NCBI GenBank assembly: GCA_035995165.1
Contig: DASYKU010000124.1
Span: forward strand, 84,094-148,093
Direction of reading: 5' to 3'
From: Mycobacteriales bacterium
GTDB lineage: Bacteria > Actinomycetota > Actinomycetes > Mycobacteriales > CADCTP01
Length of the DNA stretch: 64,000 nt
This document shows positions 37,607 to 45,221 of the stretch, piece by piece. The position numbers and the translations under genes were made by a program. How positions within the stretch are numbered: the first letter of the stretch is position 1; the number at the start of each line of letters is the position of its first letter. The notes beneath the pieces are model-generated. The model did not search any database and had not been told where the DNA came from. It saw only the letters and a list, made by a program, of their open reading frames with translations.

Positions 37607-37745
37607 TGCACGGCGTCGGGCAGGCTGTCGCGCAACGCGTTGGCGTAGCCGCGGAACGGGTCGAGTGCGGCCTCGGCGATCTGCGCCCGGAACTGGTCGA
37701 AGGCGGTGCCGTTGCTCTCGACGGCGCCGTCGGCGTAGAGGACCG
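37605..37745 (-). pseudogene. Unidentified coding remnant
   Basis: The minus strand carries about 47 codons with convincing composition (SVLYADGAVESNGTAFDQF, LDPFRGYANALRDSLPDAV). They are preceded by an in-frame TAG and have no start. I do not recognise the family. It is one more fragment in the mosaic next to the tRNA. Confidence 0.4.
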
Positions 37746-37989
37746 ACTGCTATACGGGCTCAGCCCGATCCGTTGCCGGCGCGCCGGTCGACCCTCTTCC
37801 GCCCGGGCGGGAGCAGCAGGTGGGACCGCCTCCGGCCGACGAGCCACGTACGCAGCCGCGCCGTGCAGTCGCCGGCCCGGAGGGTCGGAAACCGAACAGA
37901 CGCACCGTTCTACGGCGAACAGACGGCGCGGGTCGGCACTGACAGTCTCCGGGAGTCAGCAGCGCCACGGCCGCGCTGGAGCATCCGAG

Positions 37990-38190
37990 ATGACGAACTG
38001 CCCGCACCGGCCGCTTGTCCGCCGGCCGATCGGCCCGACCGCGACGCAGCCAAGGTCGTCTCGGCCCACCCCGAACAGGGATGGAGCCGGCTCTGCAACG
38101 GCGTGGTCGTCTTCGACGACCTCGGCGGGCTGCTACCCGACGCCAAACCGTCATTCCGCAGCGCCCGCCGCGGCCTACCTGTTCGCCCTC
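37990..38190 (+). pseudogene. Frameshifted DUF5999-like small protein gene
   Basis: ATG at 37990 starts MTNCPHRP. The remainder of a DUF5999-type protein (CPPADRPDRDAAKVVSAHPEQ, GWSRLCNGVVVFDDLGGLLPD) is in the next frame. A single missing base between CACCGGCCG and TGTCCGCCG would restore one frame. DUF5999 proteins are about 60-residue actinobacterial proteins of unknown function. The 3' end also degenerates after LLPDAK. Confidence 0.6.
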
Positions 38191-38232
38191 CCTGCGCGAA
38201 CCCGTCGCGCCTCATCCGGAAGGAATCCCACT

Positions 38233-39915
38233 ATGCAACGACCCAACTCCGACACCACCGACCGCGGCCGCATCTCCCGCATCGCGGCAACCGCCGTCGC
38301 CACCGCGGTCGTCGGCGGCGCGCTGGCCCTCGCCGCCCCGTCCGCCGGCGCCACGCCGGCCTCCGCCACGATCACCGCCTGGGGCAAGAACGCCGCCAGG
38401 CAGACGGACGTCCCGACCGCCGCCCAGTCCGGCGTGGTCGCCATCGCCGCCTCGACGCAAACCGGGCTGGCCCTCAAGACCGACGGTTCGGTGGTCGGCT
38501 GGGGCACCGACAGCATGAACCTGTCCACCATCCCGGCGGCCGCCCAGTCCGGCGTGGTGGCCATCGACGCCGAAGGCAGCGCGGCGCTGGCGCTGAAGTC
38601 CGACGGCTCGCTCGTGGGCTGGGGCGAAGGGCGCTCCCAGACCCCTACCGCCCCGCTCACCGGCGTCACTGAGATCGCCTCGTCGAGCGACGCCGGTATG
38701 GCCCTGAAGTCCGACCACACCATCCAGACCTGGGGGGGCTCGAGCCTGACCGGCGAGAGCAACGTCCCGGCCGCAGTCCAGGGTCATGCGGTGAGCATCG
38801 ACGGTGGTAACGCGCTCAGTGTCGCCCTGACCGACACCGGTGCCGTCGCCGCCTGGGGTTGGGACGGCGGCGGTGGGACAGCGGTCCCGGACGCCGCCAA
38901 GTCCGGCGTCGTCAAGGTCGTCGCCTCCGGCAACGATGTCGCGGCGCTCAAGAGCGACGGTTCGGTCGTGACCTGGGGCGCTTCCACGACCGCCATCGGT
39001 CCGACGCCGGCCGCCGCGAGGTCCGGGGTGGTCGACGTGGCCGTCGGCTTCGACTTCGCGGTCGCGCTGAAATCCGACGGCAGCCTCGTCTCCTGGGGCT
39101 CGGGCAACGCCTACGGCCAACAGAACATCCCGGCCGCAGCCGGCTACCACGCGACGGCCCTGGCCGCCAACGGGTTCTTCGCCATGACGCTCCACGCGCC
39201 GCTCGCCTCGGTCCCGCCCGTGATCAACGGCACGCCGCCGGCGGCGGTGCTGGGCCAGCCCTACGACTTCACCGTGACCGCGGCCACGGATGGCGGCGTG
39301 GCGCAGGTCACCGAGGGGACGCTGCCGGCCGGGCTGCGCATGGACTCCAGCGGCCGCATCACCGGCACCCCGACCAAGGCCGGCCGGGCCACGGTCACCG
39401 TGACCGCGACAACGGGCCTCGGGTCAGCGAGCTGGCCGATGACGGTCACCGTGCAGCCGCAGCACAGCACGAACGTGCAGTTCTCCAGCGTCCCGCCGGC
39501 CTCGGTGGACGTCGGGGCGCTGGAGAGTGACCAGTACGTCCGCAGCTTCGCCGAGCGGTACAACCAGACCCTGACCAGCAACCTGACCGTCGGCGGCACC
39601 ACCGTCCCGGCCGGCACCAAGGTGAACGTCTACTACGTGCACGACGACCACGTGGGCTCCGACAACGCGGCCCACACCCTCACCGGCTCCGAAGGGTTCG
39701 GCACCAAGGTGCTCGCCACGGCGACCAGCACCGCGGACCTGCAGGCCACCACCGCTCTGTTCAAGGCCCCCGGCACGACCTACCCGACCAGCACCGACCA
39801 GGGCCTGGAGTTCGACGACTCGGTCACCAAGTACGTCGACCAGACCGGCATCAACTTCACCCTCAACTCCTACAACGCCAGCGACGCCGCCCGCGTCATC
39901 ACCCTCGCGCCGTAA
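38233..39915 (+). CDS. Secreted RCC1-repeat protein with Ig-like domain
   Basis: A 560-residue protein. After a cytosolic start, a hydrophobic signal segment ends at ALAAPSAGATPA. About seven RCC1-like repeats follow (residues about 45-325), each with (V/T)xxWG and (G)VVAIAA(S/G)...ALKxDGS. A He_PIG/Ig-type domain comes next (GTPPAAVLGQPYDFTVTA...LPAGLRMDSSGRITGTPTKAG), and then a 150-residue C-terminal beta domain (VNVYYVHDDHVGS). It is probably a surface-exposed or secreted adhesion or binding propeller. The ATG at 38233 has a ggaaggaa ribosome-binding site. The gene borders the mobile-element scar. Confidence 0.85.
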   Translation: MQRPNSDTTDRGRISRIAATAVATAVVGGALALAAPSAGATPASATITAWGKNAARQTDVPTAAQSGVVAIAASTQTGLALKTDGSVVGWGTDSMNLSTIPAAAQSGVVAIDAEGSAALALKSDGSLVGWGEGRSQTPTAPLTGVTEIASSSDAGMALKSDHTIQTWGGSSLTGESNVPAAVQGHAVSIDGGNALSVALTDTGAVAAWGWDGGGGTAVPDAAKSGVVKVVASGNDVAALKSDGSVVTWGASTTAIGPTPAAARSGVVDVAVGFDFAVALKSDGSLVSWGSGNAYGQQNIPAAAGYHATALAANGFFAMTLHAPLASVPPVINGTPPAAVLGQPYDFTVTAATDGGVAQVTEGTLPAGLRMDSSGRITGTPTKAGRATVTVTATTGLGSASWPMTVTVQPQHSTNVQFSSVPPASVDVGALESDQYVRSFAERYNQTLTSNLTVGGTTVPAGTKVNVYYVHDDHVGSDNAAHTLTGSEGFGTKVLATATSTADLQATTALFKAPGTTYPTSTDQGLEFDDSVTKYVDQTGINFTLNSYNASDAARVITLAP

Positions 39916-39941
39916 CACCCACCACCCACAACACGGAACCA

Positions 39942-39978
39942 GTGGACGCCAGGGGGCACACCGCCCCCTGGCGTCCAC
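39942..39978. terminator. Perfect 16-bp terminator hairpin
   Basis: A perfect 16-bp stem (outer GTGGACGCC, inner AGGGGGC) with loop ACACC lies 26 bases after the RCC1 gene. It probably terminates in both directions between that gene and the convergent redox operon. Confidence 0.85.
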
Positions 39979-40107
39979 AGTCGTAGGCCCGATACGTAGG
40001 CAGAGCCTGGGCTACAAGGCGATGGCCGCCATGACGGTGACGGAGCCGGTGACGCGGTTGCCTTCTGGGTTGTCTCCGGCCGGGGGCACGAGGCAGGCCC
40101 TGGCGGG

Positions 40108-40653
40108 TCAGTGGGGCAGCAGGTCGGACAGGCCGGTGTAGCCGCGGTCGTGCAGCCGCTGGCCGGAGACCGGGTAGTAGTCGGCGTCCGCGCGGATGCC
40201 GTGGCCGTCCACCATGCGGTTCATGAGGTTGAACAGGGCGCTGACCATGATCGCGTCGTGCAGCGCCTGCTCGGTCCAGCCGGCGGCGAAGACGGGCTCG
40301 GCGTCGGCCGGGGTGATCCGGGCCGGGCTCTGGGTGAGCTTGCCGACGTAGCGCAGCACCGGCTTGAGACGCTCGTCCACCGGCGAGCCGTCGAGGTCGG
40401 AGAGCGCGGCCTCGAGCAGGCCGGCCGGGAGGCCGAACGCCTCCGCGGTCGCGGTGTGCACGCCGTGACAGTACGAGCAGTCGTTGAGCCCGGACACGTA
40501 CGCGGCGATGAGCTCGCGCTCGGCCACCGAGAACGGCGACGGTCCGCGCAGCAACGCCTCGTGCAGCTCGAGCAGCGGCTGGACGCCCGCCGGGTACGCG
40601 GAGAACACGTCCATGAGCACGGCTCCGTCCGGCAACGACGGCAGGGTGGGCAT
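40108..40653 (-). CDS. AhpD-like / carboxymuconolactone decarboxylase family protein
   Basis: A 181-residue protein of the peroxidase-related AhpD fold. The proton-relay and redox motif is SGLNDCSYCHGVHTATAEAFG, i.e. ExxxxxCxxCxxxH-type chemistry, with FSVAERELIAAYVSG upstream. Such proteins act as alkylhydroperoxidases or thiol-dependent reductases. It is the last gene of a four-gene operon and starts 34 bases after its upstream neighbour's stop. Together with the FAD enzyme in the operon it suggests handling of peroxides or an oxidised metabolite, which is inference. Confidence 0.85.
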   Translation of the reverse strand: MPTLPSLPDGAVLMDVFSAYPAGVQPLLELHEALLRGPSPFSVAERELIAAYVSGLNDCSYCHGVHTATAEAFGLPAGLLEAALSDLDGSPVDERLKPVLRYVGKLTQSPARITPADAEPVFAAGWTEQALHDAIMVSALFNLMNRMVDGHGIRADADYYPVSGQRLHDRGYTGLSDLLPH

Positions 40654-40687
40654 CGGTGGTCCTCTCGGTCGACGGGATCGGGTCGGC

Positions 40688-41104
40688 TCAGCTCGCGGAC
40701 GCGTCGTCGACGGCCCGGCGGCGCATCCGGCAGGCGGCCAGGAAGGCCAACTCGGCCGGGCCGGCGTCGGCCGGACCGCAGGCCGCCAGCGACCGCAGCG
40801 TGCGGTCCCAGCCGGCCCGGGGCGAGGCGTCGGCCACCGGGTCGCGGGGCAGGGTGTCCCGGACGGCCTGCCACCGCCGGGCGCCGGCGGCCAGCAGGAC
40901 GGCGAACTCGACCGGTCCGGCCCCGTGCCGGGCCCGGTCCACGGCGAGGGCGACCAGGGCGGGATCGTCACCGCCGGTCAGGACGGTCAGGCCGAGGCCC
41001 GCCAGCAACCGGCCGGGGTCGAGGCCGAGCAGGATCACCCCGGTCTCCGTGGCCGCCGGGTCGTCGACACCGGGGAGCAGGAACTCGGGCGCCGGTCTAG
41101 ACAT
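40688..41104 (-). CDS. Unrecognised 138-residue protein of the redox operon
   Basis: A helical, Ala/Leu-rich 138-residue protein (VILLGLDPGRLLAGLGLTVL, AVLLAAGARRWQAVRD, PAELAFLAACRMRRRAVDDA). No family is recognised, and there is no signal peptide or clear transmembrane helix. The ATG at 41104 overlaps the stop region of the upstream FAD oxidoreductase by 8 bases (ATGTCTAG), indicating translational coupling and probably a stoichiometric partner. Confidence 0.65.
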   Translation of the reverse strand: MSRPAPEFLLPGVDDPAATETGVILLGLDPGRLLAGLGLTVLTGGDDPALVALAVDRARHGAGPVEFAVLLAAGARRWQAVRDTLPRDPVADASPRAGWDRTLRSLAACGPADAGPAELAFLAACRMRRRAVDDASAS

Positions 41105-42383
41105 GGCCGACGCCCACCGGGGTCCGCACCCGGGCGGCGATCGCCCCCGCGACCCGGGCGGTGGCGACGCGGTGCCCGTCGATGTTCCGCGCGGCCGGGC
41201 CCAGCACCATGGCGGCCGCGGCCCCCACGGCGAACACCGCCGGCGCCCGGCGGTAGCTCAGCGTCGGCTCGTCCAGGTCGGGCCAGCCGTCCCGGGCACC
41301 GACCGCGCCGTCCGGGAGCAGGCCCGTCCCGATCGAGGGCACCGTGCCCAGGGCCAGCACCACGGAGTCGGCCGCGACCCGGTCACCACCGGCCAGCAGG
41401 ACCGCCGGACCGTCCGCCAGGCCGTCGACCGTACGGCCGCGATGGACCCGCAGCTGGCCGGACGCCTCGGCCGCGGTCAGCAGAGGCCGGAACTCGAACA
41501 TGATCGACGCGCGTCGATGCCGCCGCATCAGGGCGCCCCGGTCCGCCCAGGACACCTCCGCCCCGAAGCGGGCCCGGCCCTCGGCCCGGAAGAACGCCGC
41601 GTTGACGTCCGAGCACTGGTAGCGCTCCGCGTCCTCGCGCAGCACCCAGTGCGCCTCCCGGCCCGCGTCCAGCGCGGCGGCCAGCAGGTGGGCCGCGGTG
41701 AGCCCGGCACCGACGACCGCGACCGACCCGGTGGCCGGCGCCGGCTCGTCCCAGCGGTACACCCCGGGCAGCGTCCGGGCGCCCCAGCCGGCCGGGGCCG
41801 GGCGGGTCCGTTCGCCCAGGGCCAGCACGACGCACCGGGCCTCGACCGGCCCGGCCGCGGTCCGGACCACGACCGAGCCGTCCGCGGGCTCGACCGCCAG
41901 CGCGGTCGTCCGCCAGGTCCGTTCGGTGACGTGGTGGACGTCCGCGACGTGCCGGCAGAAGGCCTCGAACACATCGACGGGTACGACGGAGCGGTGCCCG
42001 GCCTGGGCCATCCGGATCTCGCGGCGCTCCACCGCGGTGAGCCGGGACCAGTGCAGCCGGGCGAAGTCGAGCAGCTCGCAGTCGCGGTACCCCTCGACCC
42101 CCGGGTGGTGCTGGTACGGCGACCGCAGCACCCGCTGGTCCAGCCCGTCGACCCGGTCCAGGAACTGCCCGCACGGACGGTCGGCCGGGTCGAGCAGCAC
42201 GACGTCCCGGACGTCCCGGTGCCAGAGCGCCGAGGCGACCGAGAGACCCGCCGGCCCGGAGCCGACGACCACGACGTCCGCGGTGGCCGGCGGCGGGCCG
42301 GTCCGGGGCCGGGGGTCCGGGCCGGGGAACGGGCGTCTCCGGGGGGAGCTGAGCAGTACCGGGTCGGGGACGAACAGCGTCAC
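41097..42383 (-). CDS. FAD/NAD(P)-dependent oxidoreductase (monooxygenase-like)
   Basis: A 428-residue flavoprotein. The N-terminal FAD-binding VVVVGSGPAGLSVASALWH is followed by a second dinucleotide fold with SVAVVGAGLTAAHLLAAAL. A class-B-like spacing and C-terminal AVFAVGAAAAMVLGPAARNIDGHR are also present. The layout resembles SidA/flavin-monooxygenase-like NAD(P)H enzymes, with LDQRVLRSPYQHHPGVEGY as a possible substrate region. The substrate is unknown. The GTG at 42383 overlaps the preceding gene's stop (GTGA), so it is tightly coupled to the unknown 205-residue protein. Confidence 0.8.
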   Translation of the reverse strand: MTLFVPDPVLLSSPRRRPFPGPDPRPRTGPPPATADVVVVGSGPAGLSVASALWHRDVRDVVLLDPADRPCGQFLDRVDGLDQRVLRSPYQHHPGVEGYRDCELLDFARLHWSRLTAVERREIRMAQAGHRSVVPVDVFEAFCRHVADVHHVTERTWRTTALAVEPADGSVVVRTAAGPVEARCVVLALGERTRPAPAGWGARTLPGVYRWDEPAPATGSVAVVGAGLTAAHLLAAALDAGREAHWVLREDAERYQCSDVNAAFFRAEGRARFGAEVSWADRGALMRRHRRASIMFEFRPLLTAAEASGQLRVHRGRTVDGLADGPAVLLAGGDRVAADSVVLALGTVPSIGTGLLPDGAVGARDGWPDLDEPTLSYRRAPAVFAVGAAAAMVLGPAARNIDGHRVATARVAGAIAARVRTPVGVGHV

Positions 42384-42997
42384 CCGACGACCGTGACTGG
42401 GACGATCAACTCCACGACCGGCCGCTGCGGCAGCCCGTCGGCGACCAGGCGGTCCAGCCGCTCGGCCATGCTCTCGGGATCGCCGGTGGACACCGGGGTG
42501 TAGCGGGCGTGCGCGTACACCGGGCGGACTCCGCCGAACTCCATGCTGAACATGGTCAGCACCGCCTCGCCCGGTCGGACCTCGCCGCCGAAGAAGCTGA
42601 GCCGGCGCAGGTCCGGGGTCATGAAGCTCTTCGCGAACTGGCGGGAGAGCACGGCCGTGTCCGGGTCGTCGACGAAGGAGCTCTCCTCGTCGCAGGTGAC
42701 CTGCATGGCCATCCAGGTCTGGTCGGTCAGGTTGGTCTCCGACTTGATCACCATCCACCGGCCGGGCTCGGGCAGGGCCATCGACACCGAGACGTCGTGC
42801 TCGGAGGTGTCGATGGCACCGGTGACCATGAGGACGCGACGGCGGACGTCGGCCACCGCGGCCATCTGGATGTCGCGGGCCCGCACCCGCGAGGAGACGT
42901 CGAGCCCGGGCATCTCGGCTTCTCCTGGTGCCGTGATGAGCTCAGGCGCCGCCATCGGGGCCGGCTCTCCGGCCTCGGGCATCTCGATCGAGGACAT
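42380..42997 (-). CDS. Unrecognised 205-residue protein, first gene of the redox operon
   Basis: A 205-residue soluble protein. The N-terminal about 40 residues are rich in Glu, Pro and Met and look disordered. The rest alternates strands and helices (RRRVLMVTGAIDTSEHDVSVSM, GRWMVIKSETNLTDQTWMAMQV, VRPGEAVLTMFSMEFGGVRPVYAHARY). No known family is recognised. The ATG at 42997 has one of the best ribosome-binding sites in the window (AGGAGG, 5 nt spacing) and a plausible promoter, so it heads the operon. Homologue searches would be decisive for its role. Confidence 0.7.
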   Translation of the reverse strand: MSSIEMPEAGEPAPMAAPELITAPGEAEMPGLDVSSRVRARDIQMAAVADVRRRVLMVTGAIDTSEHDVSVSMALPEPGRWMVIKSETNLTDQTWMAMQVTCDEESSFVDDPDTAVLSRQFAKSFMTPDLRRLSFFGGEVRPGEAVLTMFSMEFGGVRPVYAHARYTPVSTGDPESMAERLDRLVADGLPQRPVVELIVPVTVVG

Positions 42998-43035
42998 CTT
43001 TCCTCCTGACGGCCGGCGGACCAGACGTAGGCCCA

Positions 43036-43065
43036 GATCTATCACCCGCGCTGGTTCGGTGGCAA
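43036..43065 (-). promoter_or_regulatory. Candidate sigma-70-type promoter of the redox operon
   Basis: On the minus strand TTGCCA and TAGATC are separated by 18 bases. The -10 ends about 38 bases before the ATG at 42997. The leader contains the AGGAGG site. Confidence 0.45.
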
Positions 43066-43123
43066 TGGACGCTGCAAGCACTGATCATGCCGAGATGTAC
43101 GGTCAAGGCGACAGTCCCGCTGG

Positions 43124-43402
43124 TCAGTCCGGTGGATCCGCGGGACGGCCGATGTCGGGCGCCTTCTGCGGGTCGCCGATGTAGACGATGTCGTAGGCGT
43201 CCTCGTCGGCGAGCTGCACCGTGACAACGGTGTCGTCGCGCACCTCCACCTGCACCTCGCCCGAGGACGCCCGCCGGATGGTCCGGTACGCCCGGAACAC
43301 CGAGCCGTCGCCGATGGCGAACAGGGCTCGGTAGACCGCGTTGCGGACGGCCTGACCCGAGGGCGCGGACCAGCGGTCGAGCTGACCGAGCCCGAACCGC
43401 AA
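43124..43402 (-). CDS. DUF6235-like small protein
   Basis: A 92-residue protein: RFGLGQLDRWSAPSGQAVRNAVYRALFAIGDGSVFRAYRTI followed by VQVEVRDDTVVTVQLADEDAYDIVYIGDP. The order (LxxWS, VYRALFxxxDxxVFRxY, DxFDIVYIG) resembles the Streptomyces DUF6235 family. A TTG at 43402 is preferred, with AAGGAGG about 12 nt upstream; a GTG further upstream in frame is also possible. Function unknown. It is surrounded by decayed genes. Confidence 0.55.
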   Translation of the reverse strand: MRFGLGQLDRWSAPSGQAVRNAVYRALFAIGDGSVFRAYRTIRRASSGEVQVEVRDDTVVTVQLADEDAYDIVYIGDPQKAPDIGRPADPPD

Positions 43403-43650
43403 CTTCCTTCGGGGCCTCCTTACGCCGACCACGCGATCACCCTGACCCGCGGGGCGTGACCGCGTCGTCGTCACCGCGCCGCTGGCTCTGCACTGGCCCG
43501 TGCCGGCACATGGCGCTCCTCCCGGGCGTCGCCGCGAGAACGCCGGCCGGCGTGGTGCGCGACTCCCGGACTCCAACGTAGGAGCCCGACCGTCACCGTG
43601 ACCCCTCCTGAAATGCGTTCACCCCGCCGGTCCCCGGGCAGAATCACGCG

Positions 43651-43805
43651 ATGATCACCTGCGTCGTGCACTACACCGTCGACCCGAGCGAACTGGACGC
43701 CTTCGAGCGCTTCGCCCGCCGGTGGATGGAGCTGGTGAGCCAGCACGGCGGCACCCACCACGGCTACTTCCTGCCGGCCGAAGGTGCCAGCGACGCCGCC
43801 CTGGC
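43651..43805 (+). pseudogene. Truncated NIPSNAP-family gene
   Basis: ATG 43651 starts CVVHYTVDPSELDAFERFARRW...HGGTHHGYFLPAEGASDAALA, the N-terminal half of a NIPSNAP (dimeric alpha-beta barrel) protein. After ALA the frame loses all similarity and stops at 43887, so the second half has been deleted. A CAGAAT hexamer sits 6 nt before the ATG, an intact-looking promoter for a broken gene. Confidence 0.75.
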
Positions 43806-43891
43806 GTGGTCGACGTCCGTCGCGCAGAAGGTGAGGTCGACGAGGCCACCGACCTGGGTCCCCGTGCCGCCGGGAGTGATTCGATGAGCGC

Positions 43892-44347
43892 ATGACGGAT
43901 GGGACGGTGTCGCGGGTTGTCAGTGCCAGCCGGGAGATCTCGGCCGGGGCAGGGGCGATCTTCGAGTTGATCGCCGATCCGGTGCAGCAGCCTCGGTGGG
44001 ACGGCAACGACAACCTCGCGAAGGCACTCACCGACGAGCGGATCCGCCGGGCCGGCGACATGTTCTCGATGGCGCTGACCAACGGCGGCGTCCGGGAGAA
44101 CCACGTCGTCGAGTTCGAGGAGGGCCGGCGGCTCGCCTGGACCCCCGCCGATCCCGCCCGGGCACCGGCCGGGCACCTGTGGCGCTGGGAACTGGAGCCG
44201 GTCGGCGACGCGCTCACCCGGGTCACCCACACCTACGACTGGACCCGGCTGACCGACGAGAAACGGTTCCAGCGAGCCCGGGAGACCACGAGCGGCAAGC
44301 TGCGCGCCTCCCTGGACCGCCTCGCCGCCCTGGCCGAACGCCACTGA
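43892..44347 (+). CDS. SRPBCC (START-like) superfamily protein
   Basis: A 151-residue protein with the polyketide_cyc2/SRPBCC pattern: SREISAGAGAIFELIADPVQQPRWDGNDN near the start, AGDMFSMALTNGGVRENHVVEFEEGRRLAW in the middle strands, and a long C-terminal helix LRASLDRLAALAERH. These helix-grip proteins bind hydrophobic ligands or act in polyketide metabolism and stress response. The specific ligand is unknown. It is intact, between two pseudogenes. Confidence 0.85.
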   Translation: MTDGTVSRVVSASREISAGAGAIFELIADPVQQPRWDGNDNLAKALTDERIRRAGDMFSMALTNGGVRENHVVEFEEGRRLAWTPADPARAPAGHLWRWELEPVGDALTRVTHTYDWTRLTDEKRFQRARETTSGKLRASLDRLAALAERH

Positions 44348-44479
44348 GCCGGCCCGCGGCGTTCCGCGGCGCCGCCTCGAGGATGTCCGCCCGTCGTGCA
44401 GTTCGGTCGGACTGATCAGCGGGGGCGCGATCCGCGGCACCGCTGCAGCAGGTTCACGGGCAGACCGCGATGGAGGCAG

Positions 44480-44748
44480 TCACCAGGGGGCGGGCTCGAT
44501 GAAGGCCGCCGCGGGCCGGCCGAGCCACTGGGTGACCCGCATCGCGAGATCCATGTCCGCGAGGCCCGAAGGGCCAGGTCCCAGCGCAGCCGGCGGTCGG
44601 CGCCCGCCTCCGGCAGCCGGACGTCGCCCACGTCGACGACCGGCCCGGTCAGGAACTCCTCCGGCCCGCGGCGGAGCCAGCGCACCATGGACAGCGCGTA
44701 CTGGCAGGAGATCGTCCCTCGGCCCGGCAGTCTCGGGATGGCTCCCAT
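44480..44748 (-). pseudogene. Remnant of an XRE-type helix-turn-helix regulator
   Basis: On the minus strand, ATG 44748 begins a frame with LPGRGTISCQYALSMVRWLRR and DRRLRWDLAL. The true C-terminus (DMDLAMRVTQWLGRPAAAFI, ending at a TGA at 44480) continues in another frame. Homologous actinobacterial regulators have a whole helix-turn-helix between LRWDLA and the ADMELAMRITQWLGRPA block. Here that segment is missing, so the gene has an internal out-of-frame deletion. Confidence 0.55.
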
Positions 44749-44768
44749 CGGCGGCGAATGTCGCTGGC

Positions 44769-44774
44769 TAAAAT
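44769..44774 (+). promoter_or_regulatory. -10 hexamer TAAAAT, leaderless start
   Basis: A near-consensus -10 ending 7 nt before the ATG at 44782. It supports that start rather than upstream in-frame codons and indicates a leaderless transcript. Confidence 0.65.
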
Positions 44775-44781
44775 GCGCCGG

Positions 44782-45195
44782 ATGAAGACCCTGCACACGT
44801 CCTACCGCGTCACCGACCTCGCTGCTTCGCTGGTCTTCTACCGTGCGCTCGGATATCAGGACATCGGCCGCCTCGACGCCGACAACGGCGCCAGCCTGAC
44901 GTTGCTCAAGTTCCCCGAAGAGGACGTCGCCACCCTCGAGATCGTCCACCGCCCGGCGGACCCGTCCGTGGACCTCGGCACGGGTTTCACCGCCCTGGTG
45001 GTCCAGGTCGACGATCTCGCGGCCACGGTCGACACCCTGTCCCGGTCCGGACTGAAGCCGGAAGCCCCGCAACAGCCCGGCGGCGCCGACGGCCCCCAGA
45101 CGTCCTGGCTGACCGACCCCGACGGCTACCGGATCGAACTCGTCCAGTGGCCCGCCGGCCACCCCTCCGGCCTCACCGCAGAAGACTTCGCCTGA
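44782..45195 (+). CDS. VOC-family glyoxalase-like protein
   Basis: A 137-residue protein with two beta-alpha-beta-beta-beta modules: SYRVTDLAASLVFYRALGYQDIGR...LTLLKFPEEDVATLEIVH and FTALVVQVDDLAATVDTLSRSG...TSWLTDPDGYRIELVQW. The ending TDPDGYRIELVQ with its Glu is the metal-binding and substrate end of glyoxalase I-type enzymes. The conserved metal His/Glu set appears mostly present. Probable lactoylglutathione-lyase-like isomerase; the real substrate (mycothiol adduct?) is inference. Confidence 0.88.
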   Translation: MKTLHTSYRVTDLAASLVFYRALGYQDIGRLDADNGASLTLLKFPEEDVATLEIVHRPADPSVDLGTGFTALVVQVDDLAATVDTLSRSGLKPEAPQQPGGADGPQTSWLTDPDGYRIELVQWPAGHPSGLTAEDFA

Positions 45196-45221
45196 CCCGG
45201 ATCGGAAGCCGAAGGCCGACG

